NCBI GenBank assembly: GCA_937920585.1
Contig: CAKZSB010000178.1
Span: forward strand, 1 to 44,000
Length of the DNA: 44,000 nt
Direction of reading: 5' to 3'
Source: an uncultured Granulosicoccaceae bacterium
GTDB lineage: Bacteria; Pseudomonadota; Gammaproteobacteria; Granulosicoccales; Granulosicoccaceae
This document shows, piece by piece, positions 1 through 8,807 of this stretch (position 1 is its first letter; every line of letters starts with the position of its first letter). The position numbers and the translations under genes were made by a program. A model generated the notes under the pieces. It ran no database searches. It was given only the letters and a program-made list of their open reading frames with translations, and was not told where the DNA came from.

Positions 1-2393
1 CGCACATCCAGTCCGGCATTTCGCAGTCGGTCTGCCGCTTCAGCCGGATCGCCCAGCGGCACCAGCAAGGTGGTCTGATCCGATTTACCGCTATTGTAGT
101 TTGGCCCCTTGACGACAATCGTCACAGTACCACCCGGAGTAACGGGCTCAACTACCTCGTACAAAGTGGTAGGTGGTTGCGATACAAATGGCTCCTGCAC
201 GCGATCGAGCCAGTAGCCAGGCCGAAACAAGGTGAATGCCACCAGCAGCAGTGCCGCTGATTCCCACAACCTGTTTTTGGTCAGAAACCAGCCTTGTGTG
301 GCGGCCGCAAACAACATCATGGCAATGACTGCGATACAGAAAATGAAGATGGCCTTGTACCAGGTCACGTCGATCAGCAACAGCTCTGTATTGAAGATGA
401 AAAGAAAAGGTAACAGTGCAGTTCGAATATCGTAGGCAAAACCCTGCACGCCAGTTTTTATCGGATCACCTTTGGAAATTGCCGCTGCGGCCGTTGCAGC
501 CAATCCCACCGGCGGCGTGTCGTCTGCAAGAATGCCGAAATAAAAGACGAAAAGGTGCACCGCAATCAATGGCACGATAAGGCCACTTTTTGCACCCAGC
601 GCAATAATGACCGGCGCCATAAGACTGGAGACGACAATGTAATTGGCCGTGGTTGGCAATCCCATACCCAGAATCAGGCTCATTACCGCAACCAGAATTA
701 GCATCACAATCAGACTGCCGCCTGCCAGGTATTCGACGAACTCCCCGATTACCTGATGCGCACCGGTTAGTGAAATTGTGCCGATGATAATGCCGGCAGC
801 ACCGGTGGCAATGGCGATACCAATCATATTGCGTGAACCCGAGATCATGCCGTCGGACCACTCGGAAATACCGCGTTTCAAGCCCGGAAATATATCCCCT
901 CCCCGGCCTCGAAAGATTGCCTTGAGCGGGTGCTGGGTTAAGGCGACGATAATCATTGCGATCGTTGCCCAGAACGCAGACAGCGCCGGCGACAGCCGCT
1001 CGATGATAATGCACCAGATGAGTATGACGATCGGAAGTATGAAGTAGAGCCCCGTGATCGCGGTTGCCCCGGCGTGAGGCAATTCGGTTATCGGATCATT
1101 CGGGTCGTCAACGGTAAGATCGGGATGGCGCGACGCCAGAAACAACAGCACAAGGTAGGCCGCCCCGCACAAAGCCGCAACCGCCATAAAGGCATGTTCG
1201 GGCATAACGTCTTTTATCCATCCCAGACCATAGAATACGAGCGCACCAAGCAATGCTATGCCAAGAAAACCGCTTAAAAAACCAATAAGCTTGTTGGCAA
1301 AAGTGCGCGTGGTGGGGTGGCGAGGCAATCCCTGCAAATTCATCTTGCAGGCTTCGATGTGAACGATGTACACGAGCGCAATGTAGGAAACCAGCGCCGG
1401 CACAATCGCGTGCTTGATGATCTCGGTATAACTGATGCCGGTAAACTCGGAAATAAGGAACGCGGCTGCTCCCATTACCGGGGGCGTAAGCTGGCCGTTG
1501 GTCGAAGATGCCACTTCCACCGCCCCCGCCTTCTCGGCGGAAAAACCGGTGCGCTTCATCAATGGAATCGTAAAAGTGCCTGTAGTGACTGTGTTAGCTA
1601 TCGACGAACCCGAATACAGTCCGCTCATCGCAGATGCCACGACCGCAGCCTTTGCCGGCCCGCCACGAAAATGTCCCAGCAACGCAAAAGCAATCTTGAT
1701 GAAAAAATTACCTGCGCCCGCTTTCTCGAGAATAGCGCCGAACAGCACGAACAGAAAAATGAGCGACGCCGACACGCCTAATGCCACGCCGAATACACCC
1801 TCGCTTTGCATCCAGTAGTGCCAGGTGGCCTTGCCGTAGGAGGCTCCCTTCCATTGAATGGTGTCGGGCAGCCAGGCCGCATCGCCAAAAAATACGTAGA
1901 CCACAAAAATGGTTGCCACAATCAAAAGCGGCAAGCCCAGTGTTCGCAGCACTGCAATGGCCAGCACGACCATTCCAATCGTGGAAATAATTAAATCGCC
2001 TTCGGTCGGCAAACCGGCCCGATTGGCGATGCTGTCGCGAAAATAAATAATGTAGAAACAGCTGATCAGACCCAGCGCCGCCAGCGCCCAGTCGTACCAG
2101 GGAATGCGATCTCGAGGGCTGGATTTAAATAGTGGATAGGCCAGTGCCGCCAGTACCAGGCCAAAGGCCAGATGTATCAGGCGCGCGTTGCTATTCGTAA
2201 CAACAAAACTATACGGCGTAACTTCGGTTAACCAGAAAGGTAAATTGGAAGCAATAAACAGCTGAAATAGTGCCCAGACAAAAGCAATAACGGTGATCAA
2301 CCTGCCAATGGCGCCAGCCGGGGATCGACCACCGGTATCAATGTCCGCCACGAACTGATCAAGTTCACTCTGGCTCATTGTCTTGCTGGTCAT
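1..2393 (-). CDS. TRAP transporter fused permease, TAXI (4TM/12TM) type, partial at window edge
   Basis: This is the membrane part of a tripartite ATP-independent periplasmic transporter, in which the small DctQ-like and large DctM-like subunits are fused. It imports a solute, probably an organic acid, delivered by the binding protein encoded just upstream, using an ion gradient. About 797 codons are visible and no stop occurs before base 1. I read the frame from the ATG at 2391-2393. Many hydrophobic segments are evident. A DctM-like core contains GLYSGSSIANT and QLTPPVMGAAAF, and a second half-repeat contains GMGLPTTANYIV. After the last membrane segment a soluble tail begins (LYEVVEPVTPGGTVTIVV). 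This resembles the DUF3394 C-terminal domain found on many of these permeases. The gene follows the binding-protein gene on the same strand after a 159-nt hairpin-rich spacer. The family call is firm; the substrate is unknown. Confidence 0.93.
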   Translation of the reverse strand, partial: MTSKTMSQSELDQFVADIDTGGRSPAGAIGRLITVIAFVWALFQLFIASNLPFWLTEVTPYSFVVTNSNARLIHLAFGLVLAALAYPLFKSSPRDRIPWYDWALAALGLISCFYIIYFRDSIANRAGLPTEGDLIISTIGMVVLAIAVLRTLGLPLLIVATIFVVYVFFGDAAWLPDTIQWKGASYGKATWHYWMQSEGVFGVALGVSASLIFLFVLFGAILEKAGAGNFFIKIAFALLGHFRGGPAKAAVVASAMSGLYSGSSIANTVTTGTFTIPLMKRTGFSAEKAGAVEVASSTNGQLTPPVMGAAAFLISEFTGISYTEIIKHAIVPALVSYIALVYIVHIEACKMNLQGLPRHPTTRTFANKLIGFLSGFLGIALLGALVFYGLGWIKDVMPEHAFMAVAALCGAAYLVLLFLASRHPDLTVDDPNDPITELPHAGATAITGLYFILPIVILIWCIIIERLSPALSAFWATIAMIIVALTQHPLKAIFRGRGGDIFPGLKRGISEWSDGMISGSRNMIGIAIATGAAGIIIGTISLTGAHQVIGEFVEYLAGGSLIVMLILVAVMSLILGMGLPTTANYIVVSSLMAPVIIALGAKSGLIVPLIAVHLFVFYFGILADDTPPVGLAATAAAAISKGDPIKTGVQGFAYDIRTALLPFLFIFNTELLLIDVTWYKAIFIFCIAVIAMMLFAAATQGWFLTKNRLWESAALLLVAFTLFRPGYWLDRVQEPFVSQPPTTLYEVVEPVTPGGTVTIVVKGPNYNSGKSDQTTLLVPLGDPAEAADRLRNAGLDV

Positions 2394-2454
2394 CGGTGCT
2401 TTCCTCTCGAATCTGATGAATCGATCAATGGCCAACCCCGAGGGAGCCAGCTAA

Positions 2455-2533
2455 CAGGGCTCTTAGCAGTCGAGCCCTGCCAATAACCGCACTCAGTGAG
2501 TGCGGCTTACCTGCTCCCCGCGCAAGAACGGGG
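2455..2533 (-). promoter_or_regulatory. Three consecutive hairpins between TRAP binding-protein and permease genes
   Basis: Three inverted repeats lie in the 159-nt spacer. The first has arms 2455-2462 and 2472-2479 (8 bp, 9-nt loop). The second has arms 2487-2494 and 2498-2505 (8 bp perfect, 3-nt loop) and is followed on the minus strand by TTATT. The third has arms 2516-2520 and 2529-2533 (5 bp). Such structures between a binding-protein gene and its permease commonly protect the upstream mRNA or partly terminate transcription, so that the soluble receptor is made in excess. That role is inferred here. Confidence 0.6.
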
Positions 2534-2552
2534 CTTACTTCGCGCCAGGCAA

Positions 2553-3515
2553 TTACATCCAGCCGCGTTCTTTGTAGTACTTGACCGCACCATCATGAAG
2601 CGGCGCAGACAGCGAATCACTGATCATTTCCTCTTCCTTCAGGTTTGCAAATGCAGGGTGGAGCTTCTTGAAACCATCGAAGTTATCGAATACCGCCTTA
2701 ACCACGACGTATACCACTTCTTCCGGTACGTCCGCACTGGATACAAACGTTGCACCGACACCAAATGTGCTGATGTCTGCCTCGTTGTTGTACATTCCAG
2801 CCGGAATAGTCGCACTCCGATAATAAGGATTGTCTGCGATCAGCTTATCGATCGCCTCGCCGGTAACGTTGACGAGATGTGAATCACAGGTGGCCAGTGA
2901 TTCCTGGGTCAATGCGGAAGGGTGACCCACCAGCCAGAAGTAAGCGTCGATCTTGCCGTCACACATTGCCTGCCCGGTTTCAGCAGATTTCATTTCCCCG
3001 GCAAGTTTAAGATCGGATCTTTCCCAACCCATTGCCGCTTCCATTACTTCCCAGGTGCCACGTGTGCCCGAACCGGGGTTACCGATATTCATCCGCTTGC
3101 CTTTGACATCAGAGATGTTGGCAATGCCAGAGTCATCTCGAGCGACTACGGTTACAGGCTCAGGGTGCACGGAAAAAACCGCACGCAGTTTTTCAAACTT
3201 GCCCTGGTCTTCAAACTTGGATGTACCGTTGTAGGCATGGTGCTGCCAGTCCGACTGGGCGACGCCAAACTCCAGTTCGCCGGCGCGAACAGTGTTGATA
3301 TTGTAGATCGAACCACCGGTTGATTCGGCAGAACAGCGAATGCCGTGTTCTTTGCGGTTCTTGTTGACCAATCGGCAGATCGCACCGCCGGTAGGATAGT
3401 AAACACCGGTTACGCCACCGGTTCCGATAGACACGAACTGCTGATCGGCAGCGCCGACCATGCCCACGGCTCCCAATCCAAGCAGCGTTGCTGCTAGTGA
3501 TGTCAGCTTTCTCAT
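2553..3515 (-). CDS. TAXI family TRAP transporter solute-binding protein
   Basis: This is the periplasmic receptor of the TRAP system, binding the solute and handing it to the fused permease encoded downstream. I chose the ATG at 3513-3515, giving 320 aa, because GAGGG lies about 10 nt upstream and the protein then opens directly with a signal peptide ([22 protein letters not shown], cleavage before ADQQ). An in-frame start at 3542 would add nine residues. The mature N-terminus reads [20 protein letters not shown], the hallmark of TAXI proteins, and a central [14 protein letters not shown] segment is also typical of the family. Length is normal. No DctP-type features are seen. The ligand cannot be deduced; TAXI proteins are often linked to glutamate or other dicarboxylates, but few have been tested. 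Confidence 0.95.
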   Translation of the reverse strand: MRKLTSLAATLLGLGAVGMVGAADQQFVSIGTGGVTGVYYPTGGAICRLVNKNRKEHGIRCSAESTGGSIYNINTVRAGELEFGVAQSDWQHHAYNGTSKFEDQGKFEKLRAVFSVHPEPVTVVARDDSGIANISDVKGKRMNIGNPGSGTRGTWEVMEAAMGWERSDLKLAGEMKSAETGQAMCDGKIDAYFWLVGHPSALTQESLATCDSHLVNVTGEAIDKLIADNPYYRSATIPAGMYNNEADISTFGVGATFVSSADVPEEVVYVVVKAVFDNFDGFKKLHPAFANLKEEEMISDSLSAPLHDGAVKYYKERGWM

Positions 3516-3626
3516 TTTGCCTTTACCCTCGATTGATTTCATTGCTCGGCCCGGCCAGTCAATGACCGGATCGCCGCACAGTATATCCCGTTGGAAAGGT
3601 AACGTTTCCTAAATGTTGTGGCTGGC

Positions 3627-4451
3627 TTAGGCGGGGTGAATGAGAGGAAACTCTTCTGCCTCCATTGCAGATCCCGGCGTCAGCCGGTTTTCAAGCCCGG
3701 GAAATGGAGGAGACATCTCACCCGCCTGAATAACATAAGTTGCATCGTCACCGAGCAAGCGCGCAGAAAAGGCCCGTCTGCGATTTGGCGAAAGATTTTC
3801 CGGTGCACCGTGCACCGTGAGAAAGTGAAAGGCAATACAATCGCCTGGCTGCAAATCCCAGGAGCGGATGTCATAGCTTGCGCGCTCGGCATCGATATCC
3901 GGCATAGCATGCAAATCGCCGTCGCGCTCGTAGGCGACACCTGAAAATTTTGTTGGCAGAAAAGATTTATTCCAGCGATGTGATCCGGCAATAAACTCCG
4001 GACATACCGACTGCTCTACCGGATCGAGCGGTATCCAGAGGCTGCATAGTTTCTCGCCCTCTACACAGTAGTAGGGTTGGTCATGATGCCAGGGCGTTTT
4101 TTGCGCGGTACCCGGCTCTTTCACCAGCACATGCTCGTGAAAGATTCTTATAGCCTCCGAATCCAGCAACTGCGCGGCAATCGTGCCCGCACTGGACGAG
4201 AAGAAAAAATCCCGGTAGGCATCTATTCGCTGCCAGTTGCAGTAATCACCAAAAAAGTGCCCGCTGTCCTGGCCTTTGGTGTACACGCGCCCGAACTCGC
4301 CCGGCTCCGCCAGATTTTGTTCCACGCCCTTTTGTAATCGGCCAACCCAATCGGCAAACACGCCGCGCAGCACCACGACTCCATCGCGTGCAAATTCGTC
4401 GATCAAGTTATCAGCCAGTGGTATCGACGAGGCACTTTGAGCTAAGTTCAT
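3627..4451 (-). CDS. Phytanoyl-CoA dioxygenase (PhyH) family protein
   Basis: A probable non-haem Fe(II)/2-oxoglutarate-dependent oxygenase of 274 aa, the usual family size. The metal triad is visible as H122-x-D124 (in TPWHHDQPYY) with the distal histidine in FLTVHGAPENLS (H214). An arginine-rich stretch shortly after it (RRRAFSARL) supplies the expected 2-oxoglutarate carboxylate-binding arginine. There is no signal peptide, so it should act in the cytoplasm. It sits 62 nt after tsaB on the same strand and upstream of the TRAP genes. The 111-nt gap before the TRAP genes leaves room for a separate promoter, so a functional link is only possible. PhyH relatives hydroxylate many small molecules, including acyl-CoAs and ectoine. 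The substrate is not predictable, and ectoine-synthesis genes are absent nearby. Confidence 0.9.
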   Translation of the reverse strand: MNLAQSASSIPLADNLIDEFARDGVVVLRGVFADWVGRLQKGVEQNLAEPGEFGRVYTKGQDSGHFFGDYCNWQRIDAYRDFFFSSSAGTIAAQLLDSEAIRIFHEHVLVKEPGTAQKTPWHHDQPYYCVEGEKLCSLWIPLDPVEQSVCPEFIAGSHRWNKSFLPTKFSGVAYERDGDLHAMPDIDAERASYDIRSWDLQPGDCIAFHFLTVHGAPENLSPNRRRAFSARLLGDDATYVIQAGEMSPPFPGLENRLTPGSAMEAEEFPLIHPA

Positions 4452-4513
4452 TGATTCTCTCCACAGGTATTGCGATGGCGGCGCGCCGGGCAGGGCGATT
4501 GTGGCCGGGCCAG

Positions 4514-5209
4514 TCAGTCGGTAGTACGTCGTTGTGCTTCAGTCAGGGCAACCTGGTTGCGCAGATAAACCGGCAGTGCCAGTTCCGCAGCGACGCCCTC
4601 GCCGCGCTGCAGCATCAGCTTTGCCAGTGGCAGGATATCCTGTGCGTGCGGGAGTGTCACGGCGGCTTGCGTCACGCCGCCTGCCCGAACGTGCCTCAAT
4701 GCCTCGGGATAAACCGCCCAGGCGCTGCCCACCGGTGTCCAGTTCGGGGTGTCCGGCAAGGTTACGGCTGCGGGCGCCAGCACCCGTTCATCACCCACAA
4801 GTTGCATCAGCCCATCGGCGAGACAACTGTAAGCAGCCCAGTAAACTTCACCCATGCGCGCGTCCATTGCCACTGCGGCATGCTCGATTCCGTGCTTGCG
4901 CACCGCCTGCTGGGCGACCAGCGCCAGCGACGAGACTGGCAGCGCCGGGATATCGACACCGTACGCTACGGCTTGTGCGGCGGCGGTGGCGATCCGCACG
5001 CCGGTAAAGCTGCCGGGCCCGCGACCGAACGCCACGGCATCGAGGCCTGCCGGCGAAAGGCCGGCTTCGGCCATCAGCTCTTCAATCATCGGCAACAACA
5101 CCCGCGCGTGAGCACGCGGCTCCAGAGTGTCACGAAAGCGAATTTCGCCATCACACTGGAGCGCGACCGAGCAGGCCTCGGTTGCGGTATCAATGGCCAG
5201 TATCTTCAC
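4514..5209 (-). CDS. tsaB: tRNA threonylcarbamoyladenosine biosynthesis protein TsaB
   Basis: TsaB (YeaZ) is the non-catalytic partner of TsaD in the complex that attaches threonylcarbamoyl to A37 of ANN-decoding tRNAs. The 231-aa protein opens with MKILAIDTATEACSVAL, the ASKHA-fold phosphate-1 signature, followed by RAHARVLLPMIEELM and the GRGPGSFTGVRIA motif characteristic of YeaZ proteins. Length matches the family. Its start overlaps the stop of the upstream helicase gene by 4 nt (ATGA type), so the two are probably translationally coupled. The yoaA-tsaB pairing is also found in E. coli relatives. The YciO protein at 19930-20553 belongs to the TsaC/Sua5 fold family but is not expected to be the TsaC partner. 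Confidence 0.96.
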   Translation of the reverse strand: MKILAIDTATEACSVALQCDGEIRFRDTLEPRAHARVLLPMIEELMAEAGLSPAGLDAVAFGRGPGSFTGVRIATAAAQAVAYGVDIPALPVSSLALVAQQAVRKHGIEHAAVAMDARMGEVYWAAYSCLADGLMQLVGDERVLAPAAVTLPDTPNWTPVGSAWAVYPEALRHVRAGGVTQAAVTLPHAQDILPLAKLMLQRGEGVAAELALPVYLRNQVALTEAQRRTTD

Positions 5210-7149
5210 TTTGACACCTCATCACTGATCGCTGCCTGAAAAAATCGATCTACACTCTCGACCCGCTGCACCGTGCGCATTGCGGGCAAACTGTCGAGAA
5301 ATGTTCGGCCGTAGCTTTTGGTCTGCAATCGGGGATCGCATATCGTCAATACGCCGCGATCAGTGACATCGCGAATCAGTCGCCCGACACCCTGTTTGAG
5401 CATCAGCACCGCCATCGGCAGCTGATATTCGACAAAAGCATTTTTGCCATTGTTTTTCATATTCTGGATTCGCGCCTGCAACACCGGATCGCCCGGCGAA
5501 GCAAAGGGCAGACGATCGATTACCACGCTCGACAAGGCGTCCCCGCGCACATCCACGCCCTCCCAAAAGCTGGCAGTGCCGAGCAAAACGGCGTTGCCCA
5601 TCGACTGAAACGCATCGACCAGCTCGCGCTTGGGCATCTGGCCCTGCACCAGCACTGGAAACCGGCAGCTCTTGCGCAATTCATGCGCGGCCTGTTCCAG
5701 TGCACGATGGCTGGTAAAAAGCACGAAACAGCGTCCCCCGCCGGCATTGATCACGTGATTAGCCACCTCGAGCACCGCTACATCGAAGGCAGGCTCCTGC
5801 GGCGAGGGCATATCAGCTGGCAGATACAACAACGCATTTTTTTTGAAATCAAAAGGACTTTCAACCTGTATTTCGCCAGCGTCTGTGAGGCCCAGCTGAC
5901 CGCGGAAATGTTCAAACGAGCCCTCTACAGACAAGGTTGCCGAGGTAAACACCCAGGATGAGCCTAGCTGACCCAACGCCTGGGCGAACGATTCGGCAAC
6001 GTTTTGCGGGGTCAGGTTCAGGCTGAAGCCGGTGCGAAATGTCTCGAACCAGTGCACGTAGCGTTCGTCGCGATTGTCGGTAAAGGCCTCGAGACACTCG
6101 ATTTGCTCCAGACAACGGCGGCGGCAGCTCTCCAGGCCCTTGCCGCGCACGGCACTGGTCTCCAGAGGCTCGAACAGCAACTCCAGTGCGCTGCGCATGT
6201 CTTCAATGGCAGCGGTTACACGACTATCGCTCTCGACCAGAGCCCAGGCGTCACGGCGTTGATTGATTCCCAGCGACAACCTGAAATCCCGCGCCGCTTT
6301 CTCAAGCGCAGACGACCGATCGCGGATTTCAACGACTTCGGGCGCCTCGGACAGATGCTCGGACAGACTGTCGCGCGCCAGATCAAAAATTTGCCGGCTG
6401 CTGAGTCGACGCCCGAAAAACATCGCGGCGGTATCAGCCAGCTGATGTGCTTCGTCAATGACAATCACTTCGGCCTCCGGCAGCAGCTCGCCGAAATCGC
6501 CCTCTTTCAGCGCCAGATCAGCACAAAAAAGATGGTGGTTCACCACGACCAGCGTGGCATCCATCGCGCGCTTGCGGGCGTGCAGCACGAAGCACCCCCC
6601 CATCTCGGAAGGCTCGTGATCGGCACAGTAGTCGTCGTGCGATGTAACGTACTGCCAGACCGGGGATGTCTCCGGTACATCCAGCACCTCGGCAATATCA
6701 CCCGTGGTGGTCTGCGACGCCCACACCCGAATGGCCTGCAGCTGGGCGGCCAGTTGAGGCTCGCGCAGGGCCGGATTCTGCACCGACTTTTCAAGCCTGC
6801 TGCGACACAGATAGTTTGCCCGCCCTTTGAGCAGCGCGACCCGCGGATTCAGCCGCAACGCCCGGCGCACCGCCGGCAGATCGTTGTGGAACAATTGATC
6901 CTGGAGGTGGCGGGTGCCGGTAGAGATAATGGCGCGCTTACCGCTGCAAATCACCGGCACCAGATAGGCAAAGGTCTTGCCCACGCCGGTGCCTGCCTCG
7001 CCGATAAGAATGTCTTCTGCCTGAATACACTCATCGATCGCAACCGCCAGCGACTGCTGGCCGGCACGCGCGCGAAAGCCTGGTTTTAACTCGGCAAAGG
7101 GCCCATCGTTGCCCAGCAGTTCAGCGATGCGATCAGATTGATTGGCCAA
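5206..7149 (-). CDS. yoaA: ATP-dependent DNA helicase, YoaA (DinG/XPD-like) family
   Basis: A superfamily 2 helicase of the DinG/XPD group, 647 aa, involved in unwinding damaged or stalled DNA structures; in E. coli YoaA works with HolC in repair. Walker A is GEAGTGVGKT (residues 50-59) and the DEAH box is IDEAHQL (232-235). Motif VI is VGRLIRD near the C-terminus. The start is a TTG at 7147-7149; no ATG is available upstream, because the lipoprotein stop is only 8 nt away. Of the four cysteines that bind the Fe-S cluster in YoaA/DinG proteins, I see C115 (NYLC), C175 and C186. The remaining position is proline (CADHEPSEMGGC), with H178 nearby. It is co-directional and overlapping with tsaB. 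Confidence 0.94.
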   Translation of the reverse strand: MANQSDRIAELLGNDGPFAELKPGFRARAGQQSLAVAIDECIQAEDILIGEAGTGVGKTFAYLVPVICSGKRAIISTGTRHLQDQLFHNDLPAVRRALRLNPRVALLKGRANYLCRSRLEKSVQNPALREPQLAAQLQAIRVWASQTTTGDIAEVLDVPETSPVWQYVTSHDDYCADHEPSEMGGCFVLHARKRAMDATLVVVNHHLFCADLALKEGDFGELLPEAEVIVIDEAHQLADTAAMFFGRRLSSRQIFDLARDSLSEHLSEAPEVVEIRDRSSALEKAARDFRLSLGINQRRDAWALVESDSRVTAAIEDMRSALELLFEPLETSAVRGKGLESCRRRCLEQIECLEAFTDNRDERYVHWFETFRTGFSLNLTPQNVAESFAQALGQLGSSWVFTSATLSVEGSFEHFRGQLGLTDAGEIQVESPFDFKKNALLYLPADMPSPQEPAFDVAVLEVANHVINAGGGRCFVLFTSHRALEQAAHELRKSCRFPVLVQGQMPKRELVDAFQSMGNAVLLGTASFWEGVDVRGDALSSVVIDRLPFASPGDPVLQARIQNMKNNGKNAFVEYQLPMAVLMLKQGVGRLIRDVTDRGVLTICDPRLQTKSYGRTFLDSLPAMRTVQRVESVDRFFQAAISDEVSK

Positions 7150-7157
7150 GCAAAGAA

Positions 7158-7655
7158 CTACTGGCTGTATTTTCGCGCTTCTATTTGCGCCTCGCGGGCG
7201 CCGAGCAGATCGCCACGAGCCTCCCGTGCGCGTTCGATCAACAACCAGTTGCGGTAGCGCAGCCCCTGATTCGCGTCGGTGGTGAGGAAATTGGACTTGG
7301 CGGCATAGTTTTCTGCGCGCAGATTCTCCGCCATTTCAAGTTCGAGCTCCGCTGCTCGACTCCACAGCACCGCATCGCGGGGCGACGCATCGATCGCTTG
7401 CTGCAGTTTGGCGCGTGCACCATTGAAGTCCCCTGCCGAGCGGAGGGTCTCGGATTCCCGCCAGCGAGCGGCAACCTCACGATTGGAGATATCGTGCTGT
7501 ATGTTGCCATCGTCAGCGATATACGCATCGAGCCGCTGAGTGACCGCATCGGCCTCGGCGTCGCCACCGGTGGTTGCACACCCGCTGACGATCAGCAAGG
7601 CGCAAGCCCCCATCACCGACCGTCGCACTCTACTTGCTTTCAATAGGCTGTTCAC
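7158..7655 (-). CDS. Small lipoprotein with TPR-like helical repeats
   Basis: A probable lipoprotein of about 165 aa. A lipobox (LIVSGC) follows a hydrophobic stretch. I prefer the GTG at 7653-7655 because it leaves basic residues (KASRVRR) before the hydrophobic core, as a lipoprotein signal requires. The ATG at 7611-7613 would remove all of them. The longer open frame to 7715 overlaps the ompA terminator and is unlikely. The mature part is helical, with SAGDFNGARAKLQQAIDASP resembling one tetratricopeptide repeat, and a tail ending GAREAQIEARKYSQ. The function is unknown. It lies 8 nt upstream of yoaA, so it may share that transcript, and it is separated from ompA by a terminator. The start codon is uncertain. 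Confidence 0.75.
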   Translation of the reverse strand: MNSLLKASRVRRSVMGACALLIVSGCATTGGDAEADAVTQRLDAYIADDGNIQHDISNREVAARWRESETLRSAGDFNGARAKLQQAIDASPRDAVLWSRAAELELEMAENLRAENYAAKSNFLTTDANQGLRYRNWLLIERAREARGDLLGAREAQIEARKYSQ

Positions 7656-7675
7656 AATTGCTGGATCCGGAAACC

Positions 7676-7703
7676 AAAAAGGCCGCGGCAATTTGCCGCG
7701 GCC
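7676..7703 (-). terminator. Rho-independent terminator of the ompA-family gene
   Basis: A perfect 11-bp inverted repeat (7681-7691 and 7693-7703) is followed on the minus strand by five T residues (A's at 7676-7680). It lies 48 nt after the ompA-family stop codon and ends that transcript before the lipoprotein gene. Confidence 0.9.
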
Positions 7704-7751
7704 CGAGTTTAGCAATTGTCTGACGCGATTGTCAGTATCGCTTGGTTACCT

Positions 7752-8807
7752 TTACTGCTCGATGACGTGAAACTCAACCCGTCGGTTGGCCTTGCGACCA
7801 GCTGCAGTTGCGTTGTCTTCAACCGGCTTGGACTCACCGAAAGCGCGAGCCTGAAGCTGGCTGGAAGGTACACCGCGGAGCATCAGGTAGCGAACAGTTG
7901 ACAGCGCGCGACGCTTGGAGAGATCGAGGTTAAAATCTGCCTCGCCAGCACTGTCAGTATGCGCGTGAACCTCGATTGTGACATCCGGGTACTTCAACAT
8001 AACATCAGCGGCGTCGTTCAGGACGACCTGAGCATCGTCGGTCAGCTCGTCTGAACCACTATTGAACAGTACACCTTCCAGTGTGCCGTCAAACATGGTG
8101 CAACCTGTTGCGGAAACGGGAGAACCACTCGGTGTGTCGGCGCAGTCATCCAGATCGTTGTCGACGCCGTCACCATCGAGGTCGTTGGCACCAGCCACGA
8201 TTCCGGCTGCAGCAGCTCCAACATCTTTGCCACCGCGACCCAGACGCCACAACAGCCCAAGCGATGCGTACAGCGCGTCCTCGTCGTAGGCTTCAACCTC
8301 ACCACGAACGGCCAGGCCAATCGGCGTACCGTACTCAAGACCGAAACCGGCCGTGATGTGGTAGTCGTTGTCGCGTCGGAACTCGAGCTCACTTTCGTTA
8401 TCCATCTTGCCCGCGCCCAGTTTCCAGAACGCACCAAGACCACGACGGCGGATCAAACGATCATAGCCACCGAAGTTGTAGAAATGATAAACAAGACCTA
8501 GTTCGGCCACTTCGTAGCTGATCTCACCGGCCTGTGCTGGCCCAATTTGAGCTTCACCCAGATCCGCATATCCCAGTTCCAGTGCAAAGTGCGGGTGGAA
8601 ATCCCAACCGACGAAAACTTTGCTGCCGTCACTGTCTTCGTCATCGACGGTGAATGCTGTGCCCTCAGTCTCTGGCGAGAGCTTTGATACCCCGCCTGAA
8701 ACGCCGACGTACAGTTTCTTGTGGAAGTCCCCGTTTTGCTCCGCTGCAGCTGGAACGCACACAAATGCACTGACGAGCGTGGCAACAAGGGATTTTTTAA
8801 GTCTCAT
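7752..8807 (-). CDS. OmpA family outer membrane protein with peptidoglycan-binding C-terminus
   Basis: An outer membrane protein of 351 aa that links the outer membrane to peptidoglycan. I used the ATG at 8805-8807, five codons inside a TTG-started frame, because GGGAAACGAAG precedes it and the protein then starts with a classic signal peptide (MRLKKSLVATLVSAFV, cleavage after AAA near residue 22). Residues of about 28-195 form an OmpA-like eight-stranded barrel (YVGVSGGVSKLS, FALELGYADLG). A calcium-binding type thrombospondin-3-like linker follows (DLDGDGVDNDLDDCADTPSG), then an OmpA domain with the peptidoglycan-binding signature VHAHTDSAGEADFNLDLSKRR. The protein ends in EQ rather than an aromatic residue, which is normal because the barrel is N-terminal. 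It is monocistronic, with its own terminator. Confidence 0.93.
   Translation of the reverse strand: MRLKKSLVATLVSAFVCVPAAAEQNGDFHKKLYVGVSGGVSKLSPETEGTAFTVDDEDSDGSKVFVGWDFHPHFALELGYADLGEAQIGPAQAGEISYEVAELGLVYHFYNFGGYDRLIRRRGLGAFWKLGAGKMDNESELEFRRDNDYHITAGFGLEYGTPIGLAVRGEVEAYDEDALYASLGLLWRLGRGGKDVGAAAAGIVAGANDLDGDGVDNDLDDCADTPSGSPVSATGCTMFDGTLEGVLFNSGSDELTDDAQVVLNDAADVMLKYPDVTIEVHAHTDSAGEADFNLDLSKRRALSTVRYLMLRGVPSSQLQARAFGESKPVEDNATAAGRKANRRVEFHVIEQ

Noticed and set aside
6004-7089. Long open frame antisense to the yoaA helicase gene
   Set aside because: It is a codon-bias shadow of yoaA, has no recognisable domain and no regulatory signals.
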